In this document: in pieces, positions 1 to 8,259 of the stretch
Layout of the letters: each line of letters opens with the position of its first letter
Numbering within the stretch: position 1 is the stretch's first letter
Assembly (NCBI GenBank): GCA_963839365.1
Contig: CAWIUT010000001.1
Span: forward strand, 310,001-374,000
Reading direction: 5' to 3'
Length of the DNA stretch: 64,000 bases
Source of the DNA: DASSKA01 sp963839365
GTDB lineage: Bacteria; Actinomycetota; Actinomycetes; Propionibacteriales; Nocardioidaceae
Notes under the pieces: generated by a model
What the model was told of the DNA's origin: nothing
Databases searched by the model: none
Seen by the model: the letters and a program-made list of their open reading frames with translations, nothing else
Position numbers and translations under genes: made by a program

Positions 1-2
1 CC

Positions 3-86
3 GGGATGTTCGACTTCCGCCGCCACCCGAACATGAGCCGGCTCATCCTCGACAACAACGGCGAAGTGCACGATCACCACCGCTGA
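3..86 (+). CDS. C-terminal end of an unidentified protein (5' truncated by window)
   Basis: An open frame runs from the window edge to a TGA at 84-86 and encodes about 27 residues ending in EVHDHHR. Only the tail is visible, so I cannot name the family. It lies in the same direction as the helicase downstream, about 170 bases away. That this is a real coding end is an inference from frame continuity only. Confidence 0.35.
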   Translation, partial: GMFDFRRHPNMSRLILDNNGEVHDHHR

Positions 87-252
87 TGGGCGAATTGCCC
101 CGCCATCCGGTACTGTGGTGGCCACAGCTCGTTGAAATCTCGCCGCGAGTTGTCCACACGTCGTAGCCCGTGACAGTTGCTCCGTGCGTAGCCGGCCGAG
201 ACCTTCGGATTCCCGGCTGTCGGCGAGACACCCGCACAGATAGCGATCATCC

Positions 253-1683
253 TTGTCCTCCTTCTCACACCTGGGTGTGCCCGCACACCTGACCGATGTC
301 CTGGCAGGTCTCAACATCGACCGCCCGACCCCGATCCAGGCCGCAACTGTTCCCGACGCCCTCGCGGGACGCGATGTTCTTGGCCGGGGTCGCACCGGCT
401 CAGGCAAGACCTATGCCTTTCTGCTTCCTTTGGTCGCCCGGCTCTCGGACCGCCATAGGACACGACCCAAGGCGCCACGTGCGCTGATCCTTGCGCCGAC
501 GCGTGAGCTCGTCAGCCAGATAGACACGGCCTTGGCCCCGCTGGCCGAGGCGGCCGGCTTGACCACCAGAACCGTCTTCGGCGGCGTGGGCCAGAACCCC
601 CAGGTCACCGCACTCCGCCGGGGCGTCGACATTCTCGTGGCTTGCCCCGGACGTCTCGAGGACCTGATCGGGCAGGGCCATTGCCGCCTTGACGACATCG
701 AGATCACGGTCCTCGACGAGGCGGACCACATGTCGGACCTGGGCTTCCTGCCCGCCGTGCGCCGGCTGCTCTCACAGACGCCCAGGCATAGCCAGCGACT
801 GCTCTTCTCGGCAACGCTGGACCGGGCGATCGACGGGCTGGTGCGCCAGTTCCTCAGTTCCCCGGTCACGCACGAGGCCGACTCGGTGCAGTCGCCCGTG
901 AGCAACATGGCGCACCACGTCCTGCACGTCGAGCGCGAACACCGACTGGCCATCCTGGTCGATCTGACCAGTGCGCCTGGTCGCACGGTGGTCTTCACCC
1001 GCACCAAGCACGGCGCCAAGGCTCTGAGCCGCCAACTGAACCGCAGCGGCGTGCCGGCGGTAGACCTCCACGGCAACCTCGGCCAGAACGCCCGCACCCG
1101 TAACCTCGAAGCCTTCCACGCTGGTCGGGCTTCGACGCTGGTAGCCACCGACATCGCCGCGCGAGGAATCCACGTCGATGATGTGGCCCTGGTCGTCCAC
1201 GCCGACCCGCCCAGCGAACACAAGGCCTACCTGCACCGCTCCGGCCGCACGGCACGTGCCGGCAACTCGGGAACGGTCGTCACCCTGGTGACCCGTGAGC
1301 AGGTCCAAGACGTCCGCGGGCTGGCACGGGCGGCTGGCATCGTGCCGACGACCACTCGGATCCAGGGTGGCAGCCATCCCATCCTCGTCGAGCTAGCGCC
1401 GGGCGAGCGCGTGCTCACCGGGCCGCTCGAGACCGAGGCCGCACAGGCTCCCTCCGGGCCAGGACAGAGGAAGTCCACCCGCGGGCACCGCAGCCGGCCG
1501 CGCGGGCAGCAGCCCCGCGCTGCCCGCTCACAGGCTGAGGCCCCGACGCCGAAGCGTCCGGAGCCGTCCAGGAAGGCACCGGGTAAGAACCGTTCCTCGC
1601 GCCGCCTCACGGGCCGTAAGCAGGTCGGCGCCACCTCCGGTGGCGGGCACAGCGCAGCGACCTTCAGCGCGGGCCGTCGCTGA
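253..1683 (+). CDS. DEAD-box ATP-dependent RNA helicase
   Basis: ATP-driven RNA unwinding protein of superfamily 2, probably acting on structured mRNA or rRNA. In the 476 residues the Q motif (PTPIQ) lies near residue 26, Walker A GRTGSGKT near 46, PTREL near 80, DEAD near 155, SAT in LLFSAT near 185, and the arginine-finger motif HRSGRTARAG near 325. The last ~110 residues are rich in Arg, Pro and Ser, a common RNA-binding tail. The start is a TTG with no clear Shine-Dalgarno; the short N-terminus before the Q motif fits the family. Cold-shock-induced helicases of this type are common in actinobacteria, but no regulation is visible here. Confidence 0.93.
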   Translation: MSSFSHLGVPAHLTDVLAGLNIDRPTPIQAATVPDALAGRDVLGRGRTGSGKTYAFLLPLVARLSDRHRTRPKAPRALILAPTRELVSQIDTALAPLAEAAGLTTRTVFGGVGQNPQVTALRRGVDILVACPGRLEDLIGQGHCRLDDIEITVLDEADHMSDLGFLPAVRRLLSQTPRHSQRLLFSATLDRAIDGLVRQFLSSPVTHEADSVQSPVSNMAHHVLHVEREHRLAILVDLTSAPGRTVVFTRTKHGAKALSRQLNRSGVPAVDLHGNLGQNARTRNLEAFHAGRASTLVATDIAARGIHVDDVALVVHADPPSEHKAYLHRSGRTARAGNSGTVVTLVTREQVQDVRGLARAAGIVPTTTRIQGGSHPILVELAPGERVLTGPLETEAAQAPSGPGQRKSTRGHRSRPRGQQPRAARSQAEAPTPKRPEPSRKAPGKNRSSRRLTGRKQVGATSGGGHSAATFSAGRR

Positions 1684-1756
1684 CCACGCGGGGCATCGCC
1701 ACTGGCACGTGGTGAGAATGGCTCCGACAGGCGGGGATCTGAACCACGCCACGAAC

Positions 1757-2085
1757 CACGCCGTCGACAAAGTAGTAGGACGCCTCCGGGTGCCAGCCCG
1801 CCAGCCTGGGCCGGTGCGACACCACGACCACATGCTCACCCGCCGGAGGCCGGCCCTCCCAACCATTGGTCAGGTCAAAGAGGTGTCGCCCGAGCACGTC
1901 GAGCCGATGCTCTCCCCCGTCGGCCCGACGTAGCCGGCCGACGCCTCAGACACCCTGAACCGTCCACCCTCGACCAGCTCAGCATCGCCGTTGAAGTACC
2001 AGTCGAAGAGCGGACCAACGTCGTCATTGTCGTCGGCGACGTAGCCATCCACTGACACCACGTTGTGCATCACGACTGTGCTCAT
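1757..2085 (-). pseudogene. Remnant of RibD C-terminal / dihydrofolate-reductase-like protein
   Basis: The N-terminal part (MSTVVMHN…VDGYVADD, start at 2085 behind a GAGGGG ribosome site) matches the bacterial RibD_C/DHFR-like family. The match then continues in another frame (GRHLFDLTNGWEGRPP… to YYFVDGV), so a frameshift lies near 1900. Homology stops after about 110 residues, where the family normally has about 180-200; the NADPH-binding second half is missing. It is broken by both frameshift and truncation. Calling it a pseudogene assumes the assembly is correct here. Confidence 0.72.
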
Positions 2086-2360
2086 CACGTCGCCCCTCGC
2101 CGCGCCCCTGCTCGTCCGGTTGTCGACGTCGGATCGGATACCAGACCGCTCTACCAGTGCCAGCGCATCGAGTGCACCTGACGTGCAGTATGCTGCACTC
2201 GTGGGGGTCACGGAGGTTCGGCTGACGGTGGTCGGCGACTACGCACACATTCCGACCAGCTACTGTCACGCGGTCAGCGTCGGCGCCGTTGCGGCGCCGC
2301 GGCCCCGCAACGGCGGCCCCGTATCGCTATCGGGGACGGGCAGGCTGACCGCAACCACTC

Positions 2361-3271
2361 GTGAGCACGCGAGTCCGCTCCACTGGCGTGCTGCCTCCTT
2401 GGTCACTCGCCGTGGCCGCGAGCCTGTCGGTCCAGCTCGGCTCTGCGCTGTCGGTGCACCTGATCTCCACTGTCGGGGCAGCCGGGACTGCCTGACTCAG
2501 GCTCAGCATGGGAGCCCTCATCTTCCTGGCCATGGCCCGTCCACCGCTGGCTGCACCGCGGGCTCGTGACCTCCCAGCGCTGCTCGGGCTGGGCGTCATC
2601 ACCGGCCTCCAGACCATCGCGTTCCTCGCCGCCATCCAGCGCATCCCGCTCGGCACCTCCGTCGCCATCGAGTTCCTCGGCCCGATGACCGTCGCCGCCG
2701 TGCGCAGCCACAGCCGGCGCGCACTCACCTGGCCCCTGATGGCGCTGCTCGGAGTCGCCGGGCTCACGCAACCCTGGCGTGGTGACATCCACCCAGCCGG
2801 CCCCGGGTTGGCCGGGCTCGCGGCCATCGGCTGGGGCACCTACATCCTGCTCACCCAACGCATCGGCGACCAGTTCGCCGGCATCACCGGACTCTCCATC
2901 ACGGTTCCCACGCCGCCGCCACCGCAGCAGTCCTCGGCGTCCCGCAGGCCAGCGGCCACCTCACCGTGGACAACCTTTCCGCCGCTGCCGGGCTGGCCAT
3001 CCTGCTCCCCGTGCTGCCCTTCGCATTGGAGATGCTCGCGTTGCGGATGATGAGGCCCACCGCATTCGGCACCCTGATGGCCCTCGAACCCGCCATCGGC
3101 CTCCTCCTCGGCCTCCTCGTGCTGCGCCAGCGTCCCTCACCAACCCAGCTTCTCGGCGTCCTCCTCGTGGTCGCCGCCGGCATCGCGGCACAACGCGACG
3201 GCCGTCGCCGCTCATCCGCGGCCGGGGCCCGGAGCGGTGAGAATCCGCTGCACCCAGCCCACGACCGGTGA
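2361..3271 (+). pseudogene. Broken EamA/RhtA-type (DMT) exporter
   Basis: From a GTG at 2361 the frame reads as a typical RhtA-like N-terminus, but codon 45 is TGA (2493-2495) just before LRLSMGAL, where I expect Trp from the family. The frame resumes as membrane segments (…FLAAIQRIPLGTSVAIEFLGP…) and then shifts near 2905-2920. The rest continues in another frame (VLGVPQASGHL… to a C-terminal LEPAIGLLLGLLVL segment). Two independent lesions suggest real decay. An intact relative would export amino acids or metabolites across the cytoplasmic membrane. Confidence 0.78.
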
Positions 3272-3282
3272 GGTGCCGCGAT

Positions 3283-3298
3283 GCGCCCGGTCGGGCGC
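3283..3298. terminator. Hairpin between convergent genes
   Basis: A perfect 6-bp inverted repeat GCGCCC/GGGCGC with a 4-nt loop sits between the end of the broken exporter (+) and the end of a CDF transporter (-). It could end transcription from both sides. No T-run follows. Confidence 0.45.
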
Positions 3299-3300
3299 GT

Positions 3301-4401
3301 CTAGTGCTCCCCGAGGACAGGGGAGGTATCGGCTGCCGGGCTCACGTGGATGGTTGCCGCGCCGAGCTTCGGCACGTAGGTGACCAGGTGGTCCTCCGCG
3401 TGGTGGGCCACCTCGTGGGCCTGGGCCAGCGTCAGGCTCGGGTCCACGCCGATGGCGACCTCTGCGCGCAAACGGTGGCCGATCCAGCGCATCCGTAGCT
3501 CGCTCACGCCCTCCAGTCCGTCCACTGCTCGCAGAGATTCGCGGGCCCGTTGCACGAGCTCTGGGTCGACCGCATCCATCAGCCGCGCACCGACCTGGCC
3601 GACCGCCGAGCGCAACACTCCCACAATCGCGGCGGCGATCAGCAGCCCGACCACCGGGTCGGCCCATCGCCACCCGAGTGCAACCCCTCCAGCGCCCAGC
3701 AGCACAGCGAGACTGGTGAAGCCGTCGGTGCGCGCGTGCAGCCCGTCCGCAACCAGGGCAGCCGACCCGATCTGACGTCCCACCCGGATCCGGTAACGGG
3801 CCACCAGCTCGTTGCCGGCGAAGCCGACGACAGCCGCGGCCGCTACCGCGCCCAGGTGGTGCACCTGTTGCGGGTTGACCAGTCGGGTGACCGCCGCGTA
3901 ACAGGCCAGGATGCTGGACAGGGCGATCATGGCGATCACGAAGAGACCACCCAGGTCTTCGGCCCGCCCGTACCCGTAGGTGTAACGGCTGTTCGCCGGT
4001 CGGCGTCCCAGCCAGAACGCCACCAGCAGCGGAACCGCGGTCAGCGCGTCGGCCAGATTGTGCAACGCGTCGCCCAGCAGCGCCACGGACCCCGAGAAGA
4101 CCACCACCAGGCCCTGCAGAGCAGCAGTCACGCCGAGGCCCGCCAGACTGATCCACAGGGCCCGCCGCCCGGCCTGGTTGGCCTCCAGGGCGTCGTCGAT
4201 CTGCTCCGCGGCGTCGTGCCCATGGCCACCGAAGCCCAGCATCTCGGCCAGCTCGTGGCTGAGCCGGCCCCACCATGAATGGCGCACCGCGTGGGCATCG
4301 GCCTCCCCCGCATGCGGGTCGCCCGCCCGGTCGTCAAGCAGATGCCCCACGCCAGCTCTCCCTCGCTCCGCCAACACGCACCGAGCCAGCGTAGTGACCA
4401 C
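3301..4401 (-). CDS. Cation diffusion facilitator (CDF) metal transporter
   Basis: Membrane antiporter that exchanges divalent metals (Zn, Co, Ni, Cd, Fe or Mn) for protons. At 366 residues it has the usual six-TM CDF layout. The metal-site signatures are GDALHNLAD in TM2 and DGLHARTD in TM5, followed by a C-terminal cytoplasmic domain (…DAVDPELV… to HEVAHHAE) that dimerises and binds metal in the family. The N-terminus has a His/Asp-rich stretch before WWGRLSHEL. The GTG at 4401 gives the longest form, but a GTG directly before RHSWWG is possible. It is third in a run of CDF genes downstream of an ArsR/SmtB regulator, suggesting metal-induced expression. The metal cannot be read from sequence. 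Confidence 0.9.
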   Translation of the reverse strand: MVTTLARCVLAERGRAGVGHLLDDRAGDPHAGEADAHAVRHSWWGRLSHELAEMLGFGGHGHDAAEQIDDALEANQAGRRALWISLAGLGVTAALQGLVVVFSGSVALLGDALHNLADALTAVPLLVAFWLGRRPANSRYTYGYGRAEDLGGLFVIAMIALSSILACYAAVTRLVNPQQVHHLGAVAAAAVVGFAGNELVARYRIRVGRQIGSAALVADGLHARTDGFTSLAVLLGAGGVALGWRWADPVVGLLIAAAIVGVLRSAVGQVGARLMDAVDPELVQRARESLRAVDGLEGVSELRMRWIGHRLRAEVAIGVDPSLTLAQAHEVAHHAEDHLVTYVPKLGAATIHVSPAADTSPVLGEH

Positions 4402-4465
4402 GTGCGGTCAGTCCGCCGCCCCCGGTGGCTGCCGGCACGGACGGGTCTGGAACTGGGCCGGGTCG

Positions 4466-5134
4466 TCAACAGCAGCCCCCACCCCTCCAGGCTTCACGGC
4501 CCTCCCGCACCGACCAGGCGGCCAGACCCAGGGCGATGACGGGGTCCAGCCAGCTGGTCCCGGTGACGGCACACACCACGAGGCCGACGAGAACCGCGGC
4601 GGCTTGAGCGGCGCACAACAGGTTCTGCGCGCCTTCTCCGGCGGTCGCTCCCGACCCCAGGCCAGCACCCAGCCGCCGCTTGACCCACCCGAGTCCCGGC
4701 ATCACCACCAGGCTGGCCGCGGCCACCGCGACCCCGAACGTGGTGGTCTCGACCGTCGGAGTGCCGAGCAGGTCGTGCACAGCCTCGGCAGCGATGCCGA
4801 CCGCCAGCAGCCAGAAGGACACCGCGATGCCCCGCTGCGCCCGCAGCTCGGCTGCCTCCGCGAGCCGCCGACTGCCGGTGAACCTCCAGATCACGATAAC
4901 GCTCGCCATCCCCTCGATGGCCGAGCCGAGCGCCCACGCGACCAACGACACGGAGTGCGCCCGCAGCCCCGAGTAGAGGCCGAGGCAGCCCTCGGCGACC
5001 ATCCAGAGCAGGCTGAGCCAGGACAGCAGCAGTACCGTGCGAACGGTCCGGGCGGGCTGGTCCACCGACGCAGCACATGCGTTGCAGCACTCCGCGAGGT
5101 CGACGGTCGGGTTCGCGTGTTGGGTCTGCTGCAA
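4466..5134 (-). CDS. Small CDF-like cation transporter
   Basis: At 222 residues this is shorter than the usual ~300 and lacks the C-terminal cytoplasmic domain. Hydrophobic segments (VLLLSWLSLLWMVAEG, IEGMASVIVIW, SFWLLAVGIAAEAV, LVVMPGL, AAAVLVGLVV, LDPVIALGLAAW) and the order of motifs fit a stripped-down CDF membrane domain. Cysteines cluster at both ends (ECCNAC near residue 14, terminal GGGCC) and could bind soft metals; that is inference. The chosen TTG start is set by a GAGGAGG ribosome site 9 bases upstream. It is the middle gene of the three transporter genes, with 48-64 bp gaps. Confidence 0.8.
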   Translation of the reverse strand: MQQTQHANPTVDLAECCNACAASVDQPARTVRTVLLLSWLSLLWMVAEGCLGLYSGLRAHSVSLVAWALGSAIEGMASVIVIWRFTGSRRLAEAAELRAQRGIAVSFWLLAVGIAAEAVHDLLGTPTVETTTFGVAVAAASLVVMPGLGWVKRRLGAGLGSGATAGEGAQNLLCAAQAAAVLVGLVVCAVTGTSWLDPVIALGLAAWSVREGREAWRGGGCC

Positions 5135-5182
5135 ACCGGCGGTTCCTCCTCGGCCCAAGGGGCTGCGTGGGCGGGGCGTCGT

Positions 5183-6196
5183 TCAGGGGTGGGTGGCGTG
5201 CTCGTGGTCGACGTGGCTGGCCGTCTCGAGCTGGAAGGTGGAGTGTTCGACGTCGAAGTGACCCACCAGGCAGGTCTGCAGGGTGTCGAGCACCCGGGGG
5301 GCGTGTCCGTCGGTGAAGCAGTGGTCCTGCAGCGTCACGTGTGCGGTCAGCACCGGCAGCCCGGATGTGACCGTCCATGCGTGCAGGTCGTGTACGTCGA
5401 TCACGTGGTCGCACTGGGCGAGGTGGGTGCGGACGTCCTCCAAGGACACCCCTTCGGGCGCGCCTTGCAGGAGTATCCGGCCGGCGTCGCGGAGCAGGCC
5501 CCAGGCTGCGTGCCCCATCAGCCCTGCGACGAGCAGGGAGGCGATCGCGTCCGCGCGCACCCAGCCGGTCAGAACGATGACCAGCCCGGCGAGCGCCGTG
5601 CCGAGGAACGCGTACAGGTCGGTGAGAATGTGCGCGAAGGCGCCGCGCACGTTGAGGCTGGCCCGGTTGGCCCTGGCCAGCACCCAGGTCGCAACGACGT
5701 TGACCAGCGCACCGGCCAGGGCAACGCCGAGGACGACACCGCCGGTGACCTGCGGCGGCGCGATCAGCCGTCGCACTGCCTCGACCGCGATGACGGCGCC
5801 GATGACAGCCAGGCTGACTCCGTTGACCGCGGCGGAGAGGATCTCCGCCCGTTTCAGCCCGTAGGTCCACGAGCCCAGCGCGGGCCGGGTCGCCAGTCGG
5901 GCAGCCCACATGCTGGCCGCCAGCGCCGCGACGTCTGTGAGCATGTGACCGGCGTCGGCGAACAACGCCAGCGACCCACTGAACAGCGCGGCGATCACTT
6001 CAGCGAGCATGAACGCCGCGATCAGTCCCAACGCCACCCCCAGGTAGCGGAGGTCCGCGCCCGGCTCCACGCCATGCGTGTGTCCGTGCTCCCCTGCGCC
6101 GTGACCCTGGTCGTGGCCGTGGTGGGCGGTTGGTGAGTCAGACCCGCCCGGGGTCAGGGGCGCGCACGGGAGGTCCTCCGAGCGCCGCTCGCTCAC
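5183..6196 (-). CDS. czcD: CzcD-type cation efflux protein (CDF)
   Basis: Zn/Co/Cd-type proton antiporter of the inner membrane. The 337 residues begin with a His-rich cytoplasmic leader (HHGHDQGHGAGEHGHTHG). TM2 carries FADAGHMLTDVAALAASMWAA and TM5 carries FAHILTDLYAFLGT, the HxxxD metal-site pairs. The C-terminal domain (SLEDVRTHL… HAWTVTSG) is conserved in CzcD/ZitB. The GTG start at 6196 overlaps the stop of the upstream regulator by 4 nt (GTGA), so translation is probably coupled and expression should follow the ArsR/SmtB sensor. Confidence 0.93.
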   Translation of the reverse strand: MSERRSEDLPCAPLTPGGSDSPTAHHGHDQGHGAGEHGHTHGVEPGADLRYLGVALGLIAAFMLAEVIAALFSGSLALFADAGHMLTDVAALAASMWAARLATRPALGSWTYGLKRAEILSAAVNGVSLAVIGAVIAVEAVRRLIAPPQVTGGVVLGVALAGALVNVVATWVLARANRASLNVRGAFAHILTDLYAFLGTALAGLVIVLTGWVRADAIASLLVAGLMGHAAWGLLRDAGRILLQGAPEGVSLEDVRTHLAQCDHVIDVHDLHAWTVTSGLPVLTAHVTLQDHCFTDGHAPRVLDTLQTCLVGHFDVEHSTFQLETASHVDHEHATHP

Positions 6197-6603
6197 CGTT
6201 CCTCCTGGTCTGTGTGGTCGTGGACGAGCACGCTGTGCTCGATGTGGGTCAGTGCCACGTCCAGCAGCATCCGCACGTGCGCGTCGGCCAGTGCGTAGTA
6301 GGCCATCCGCCCGGAGCGGCGTACCGAGACCACCCGGTGTGCGCGCAGGATCCGCAACGCGTGGCTGGTTGCCGACTCGCTCATCCCGGCCGCCGCAGCC
6401 AGGTCGCACACGCACAGCTCGCCCTCCAGCAGCGCAACCAGCAGCCGGAGCCGCCCCGGCACCGACAACAGGCCGAACACGTCGGCGAGGTCGGCCACCT
6501 CGCCGTCCGGGGGCATCCGATCTTGCACCGCGGCAACCCGGTCGGCGTCGACGATCCGCACCGCGCAGGAGTCCATCGTCACGACATCTGAGCGGCTCGT
6601 CAT
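6193..6603 (-). CDS. ArsR/SmtB-family metal-sensing repressor
   Basis: Winged-helix dimer that releases DNA when metal binds. The 136 residues include ELCVCDLA (about residue 61), the CxC found at the alpha-3 metal site, and the recognition helix SESATSHALRIL. A C-terminal DAHVRMLLDVALTHIEHS matches the alpha-5 His/Asp site of SmtB/CzrA-type Zn sensors. Having both sites is known from some cyanobacterial and actinobacterial members. The ATG at 6603 was chosen because homologues start close to this point; a longer upstream frame has no support. It is the first gene of the transporter run and is coupled to czcD, so it most likely autoregulates that operon. Confidence 0.9.
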   Translation of the reverse strand: MTSRSDVVTMDSCAVRIVDADRVAAVQDRMPPDGEVADLADVFGLLSVPGRLRLLVALLEGELCVCDLAAAAGMSESATSHALRILRAHRVVSVRRSGRMAYYALADAHVRMLLDVALTHIEHSVLVHDHTDQEER

Positions 6604-6691
6604 ACGTGCAGAGTAGGAGCCGCTCCCTGCCGAGCACAAATCCCGGCCGGCGCCCATGTCCGCGACGGCAGGCGACACTCACACGGCTGTC

Positions 6692-7153
6692 TCAGCGCCT
6701 CAGGACAAGTCGCTGCCTGCTGGGCGCCGTCAGGGAGGCGGCGAGTCCGAGCACGCCCATGTCGCGCAGGGTCAGGTCGGAAAGCCCACCGGTGACTGCC
6801 AGCGAGATCACGATCTCGAGCAGCAGAACCACCGCGACGGCCGCCACGACGCGTACCGCGATCCCGGTGATCAGGGCCACGGACAGGACCAGCAGCAGCC
6901 AGCCGTGGGCCAGGACCAAGACCACGGCCAGAGATGACGCCGGCACCACCGGGACGTATCCGGTCCACAAGGATGGCTGGACAAGCTCGTGATAGCCGAA
7001 CCACGCCAGCACCAGGCCAAGCAGGACCCTGGCCACGGTGGGAGCCCACTCAGCAGCCAGCTGACCCGCCTGGGCTGGGAGGCCCGGGGACGCGGCGGGG
7101 CGCGCCGAGCGAGCAGGCCTGCCTGCAGCGGACCGGAGCTCCTCGAGGCTCAT
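6692..7153 (-). CDS. DoxX-family membrane protein
   Basis: 153 residues. After a ~35-residue Arg/Ala-rich leader there are four hydrophobic segments starting at VARVLLGLVLAWFGYHELVQP, which resembles the DoxX first helix. The remaining helices are VVLVLAHGWLLLVLSV, AVRVVAAVAVVLLLEIVISL and the C-terminal DMGVLGLAASL. DoxX relatives are quinone-linked or redox-stress membrane proteins, but the role here is unknown. Its ATG overlaps the stop of the upstream secreted-protein gene (ATGA). It precedes the ArsR operon by about 90 bp, so it could share or sit outside that promoter. Confidence 0.78.
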   Translation of the reverse strand: MSLEELRSAAGRPARSARPAASPGLPAQAGQLAAEWAPTVARVLLGLVLAWFGYHELVQPSLWTGYVPVVPASSLAVVLVLAHGWLLLVLSVALITGIAVRVVAAVAVVLLLEIVISLAVTGGLSDLTLRDMGVLGLAASLTAPSRQRLVLRR

Positions 7154-7710
7154 TGCACGATCCTCCCGTGCACATCGGTGACCACCAGGCCGTCGTCACC
7201 CAGGTTGTAGTCGAGCGTGCCGGCCTCGTCGCCCAGTGACGCCTCGATCACGTACACGCGAGCACCCGCGGGGTAGCTGTGGGGAGCGGCTCGCGGCCCT
7301 CCGGTCACACCCGCCTGGACCGAGAGGCCCGACCCCGTCCGGTGGACCGAGATCGACAGCCCGGTCATCGCGGTGTTCGCCGCAGTGCTCGGGGTGCCGG
7401 GCCACACCAGGAACGCATAGCGTGCGTAGCTCTGCGAACGCAGCAACGGGCCTGTCCGACCTGCACTGTGTCTGCCCACGCTCCCGCTCGCCGGTGATCC
7501 TGCCGGTGTGCTGCGCGGGCTCGGAGAGCCGCTCGGGATCGAGCCCTGAGAACCGCCCCCGGCCGATGCACCCGGGCTGCCGAACGCAGCAGGAGTGGCG
7601 CCCGACTTGTGGCCGGACCAACCATGGGCACCCAAGAGGCACCCCGCAACCGCGGTCAGGAAGAGAACCGCGATCCCCAGCGGGCCCACCGAGCCACCAG
7701 ATGTCTGCAT
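7150..7710 (-). CDS. Predicted secreted or membrane-anchored protein of unknown function
   Basis: 186 residues. The start (ATG at 7710) is fixed by an AGGTG ribosome site 8 nt upstream. An N-terminal hydrophobic helix (GPLGIAVLFLTAVAGCLLGA, residues ~8-27) is a signal anchor. The Cys after AVAG is lipobox-like but not canonical. A low-complexity Gly/Ser/Pro linker follows (~35-85), then a compact C-terminal domain (RYAFLVWPG… to TDVHGRIVQ) rich in beta-like patterns. I do not recognise the domain. It overlaps the DoxX gene by 4 nt, so the two proteins are probably made together at the membrane. Confidence 0.68.
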   Translation of the reverse strand: MQTSGGSVGPLGIAVLFLTAVAGCLLGAHGWSGHKSGATPAAFGSPGASAGGGSQGSIPSGSPSPRSTPAGSPASGSVGRHSAGRTGPLLRSQSYARYAFLVWPGTPSTAANTAMTGLSISVHRTGSGLSVQAGVTGGPRAAPHSYPAGARVYVIEASLGDEAGTLDYNLGDDGLVVTDVHGRIVQ

Positions 7711-7792
7711 GCCGCGCACCTCAGTCGCTCTCTTGGACAGCAACAACACGGCACGCTAACGAACCACCCTGGGCGCCACCTGAGCGCGACCG

Positions 7793-8259
7793 ATGAATGC
7801 CCCCAACATCGGTGCTAGTACGGACGGCGTCGTGGCGACCCGGGCAATCGTGGAGGAGAACCTGGGCTACGGCGTCGTCGTCCTCACCTCCTTCTCCGAC
7901 CAGAACAGGATCGTCGGAGCCCTCGACGCCGGAGCGGTGGGCTACCTGCTCAAGAACGCCGAGCCCGGCGACCTGCTGGCCGGCGTGCATGCCGCCGCCC
8001 GCGGCGAGTCCCCGAACCACCCCCGCGCCGCCCGACAGCTCCTCAGCGCCCGCGCAGACAGGACGGCCGCCGCCCGACTCCGGCCGCGCGAACTGAAGTG
8101 CTCAGACTCGTCCGGCAAGCCCTGGCCAACAAGCAGGTAGCCCGCCGAACGGGAATCAGCGAGCGCACGGTCAAGGCGCATCTGACGGCTGTCTTCCAGC
8201 GAATCGGTGTCGCCGACCGGACCCAGGCCGCCCTGTGGGCCGAGCGTCACGGACTGTGA
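7793..8259 (+). pseudogene. Truncated, frameshifted NarL/FixJ-type response regulator
   Basis: Residues DGVVATRAIVEENLGYGVVVLTSF…GAVGYLLKNAEPGDLLAGV match the second half of a receiver domain; the first ~50 residues, including the phospho-acceptor Asp, are absent. After LRPRELK the frame shifts, and the LuxR-type helix-turn-helix continues in another frame (NKQVARRTGISERTVKAH…) to a TGA at 8257-8259. Both lesions would destroy function. The 3' end overlaps the convergent CGNR gene by 13 bp. No partner histidine kinase is nearby. Confidence 0.82.

Noticed and set aside
2493..2495. TGA read as Trp (recoding) in the EamA exporter
   Set aside because: TGA ends many intact genes here, and the same gene has a second lesion; decay is simpler.
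4058..6136. 692-codon plus-strand frame over the CDF transporters
   Set aside because: Low-complexity composition and full overlap with three recognisable transporter genes on the other strand.
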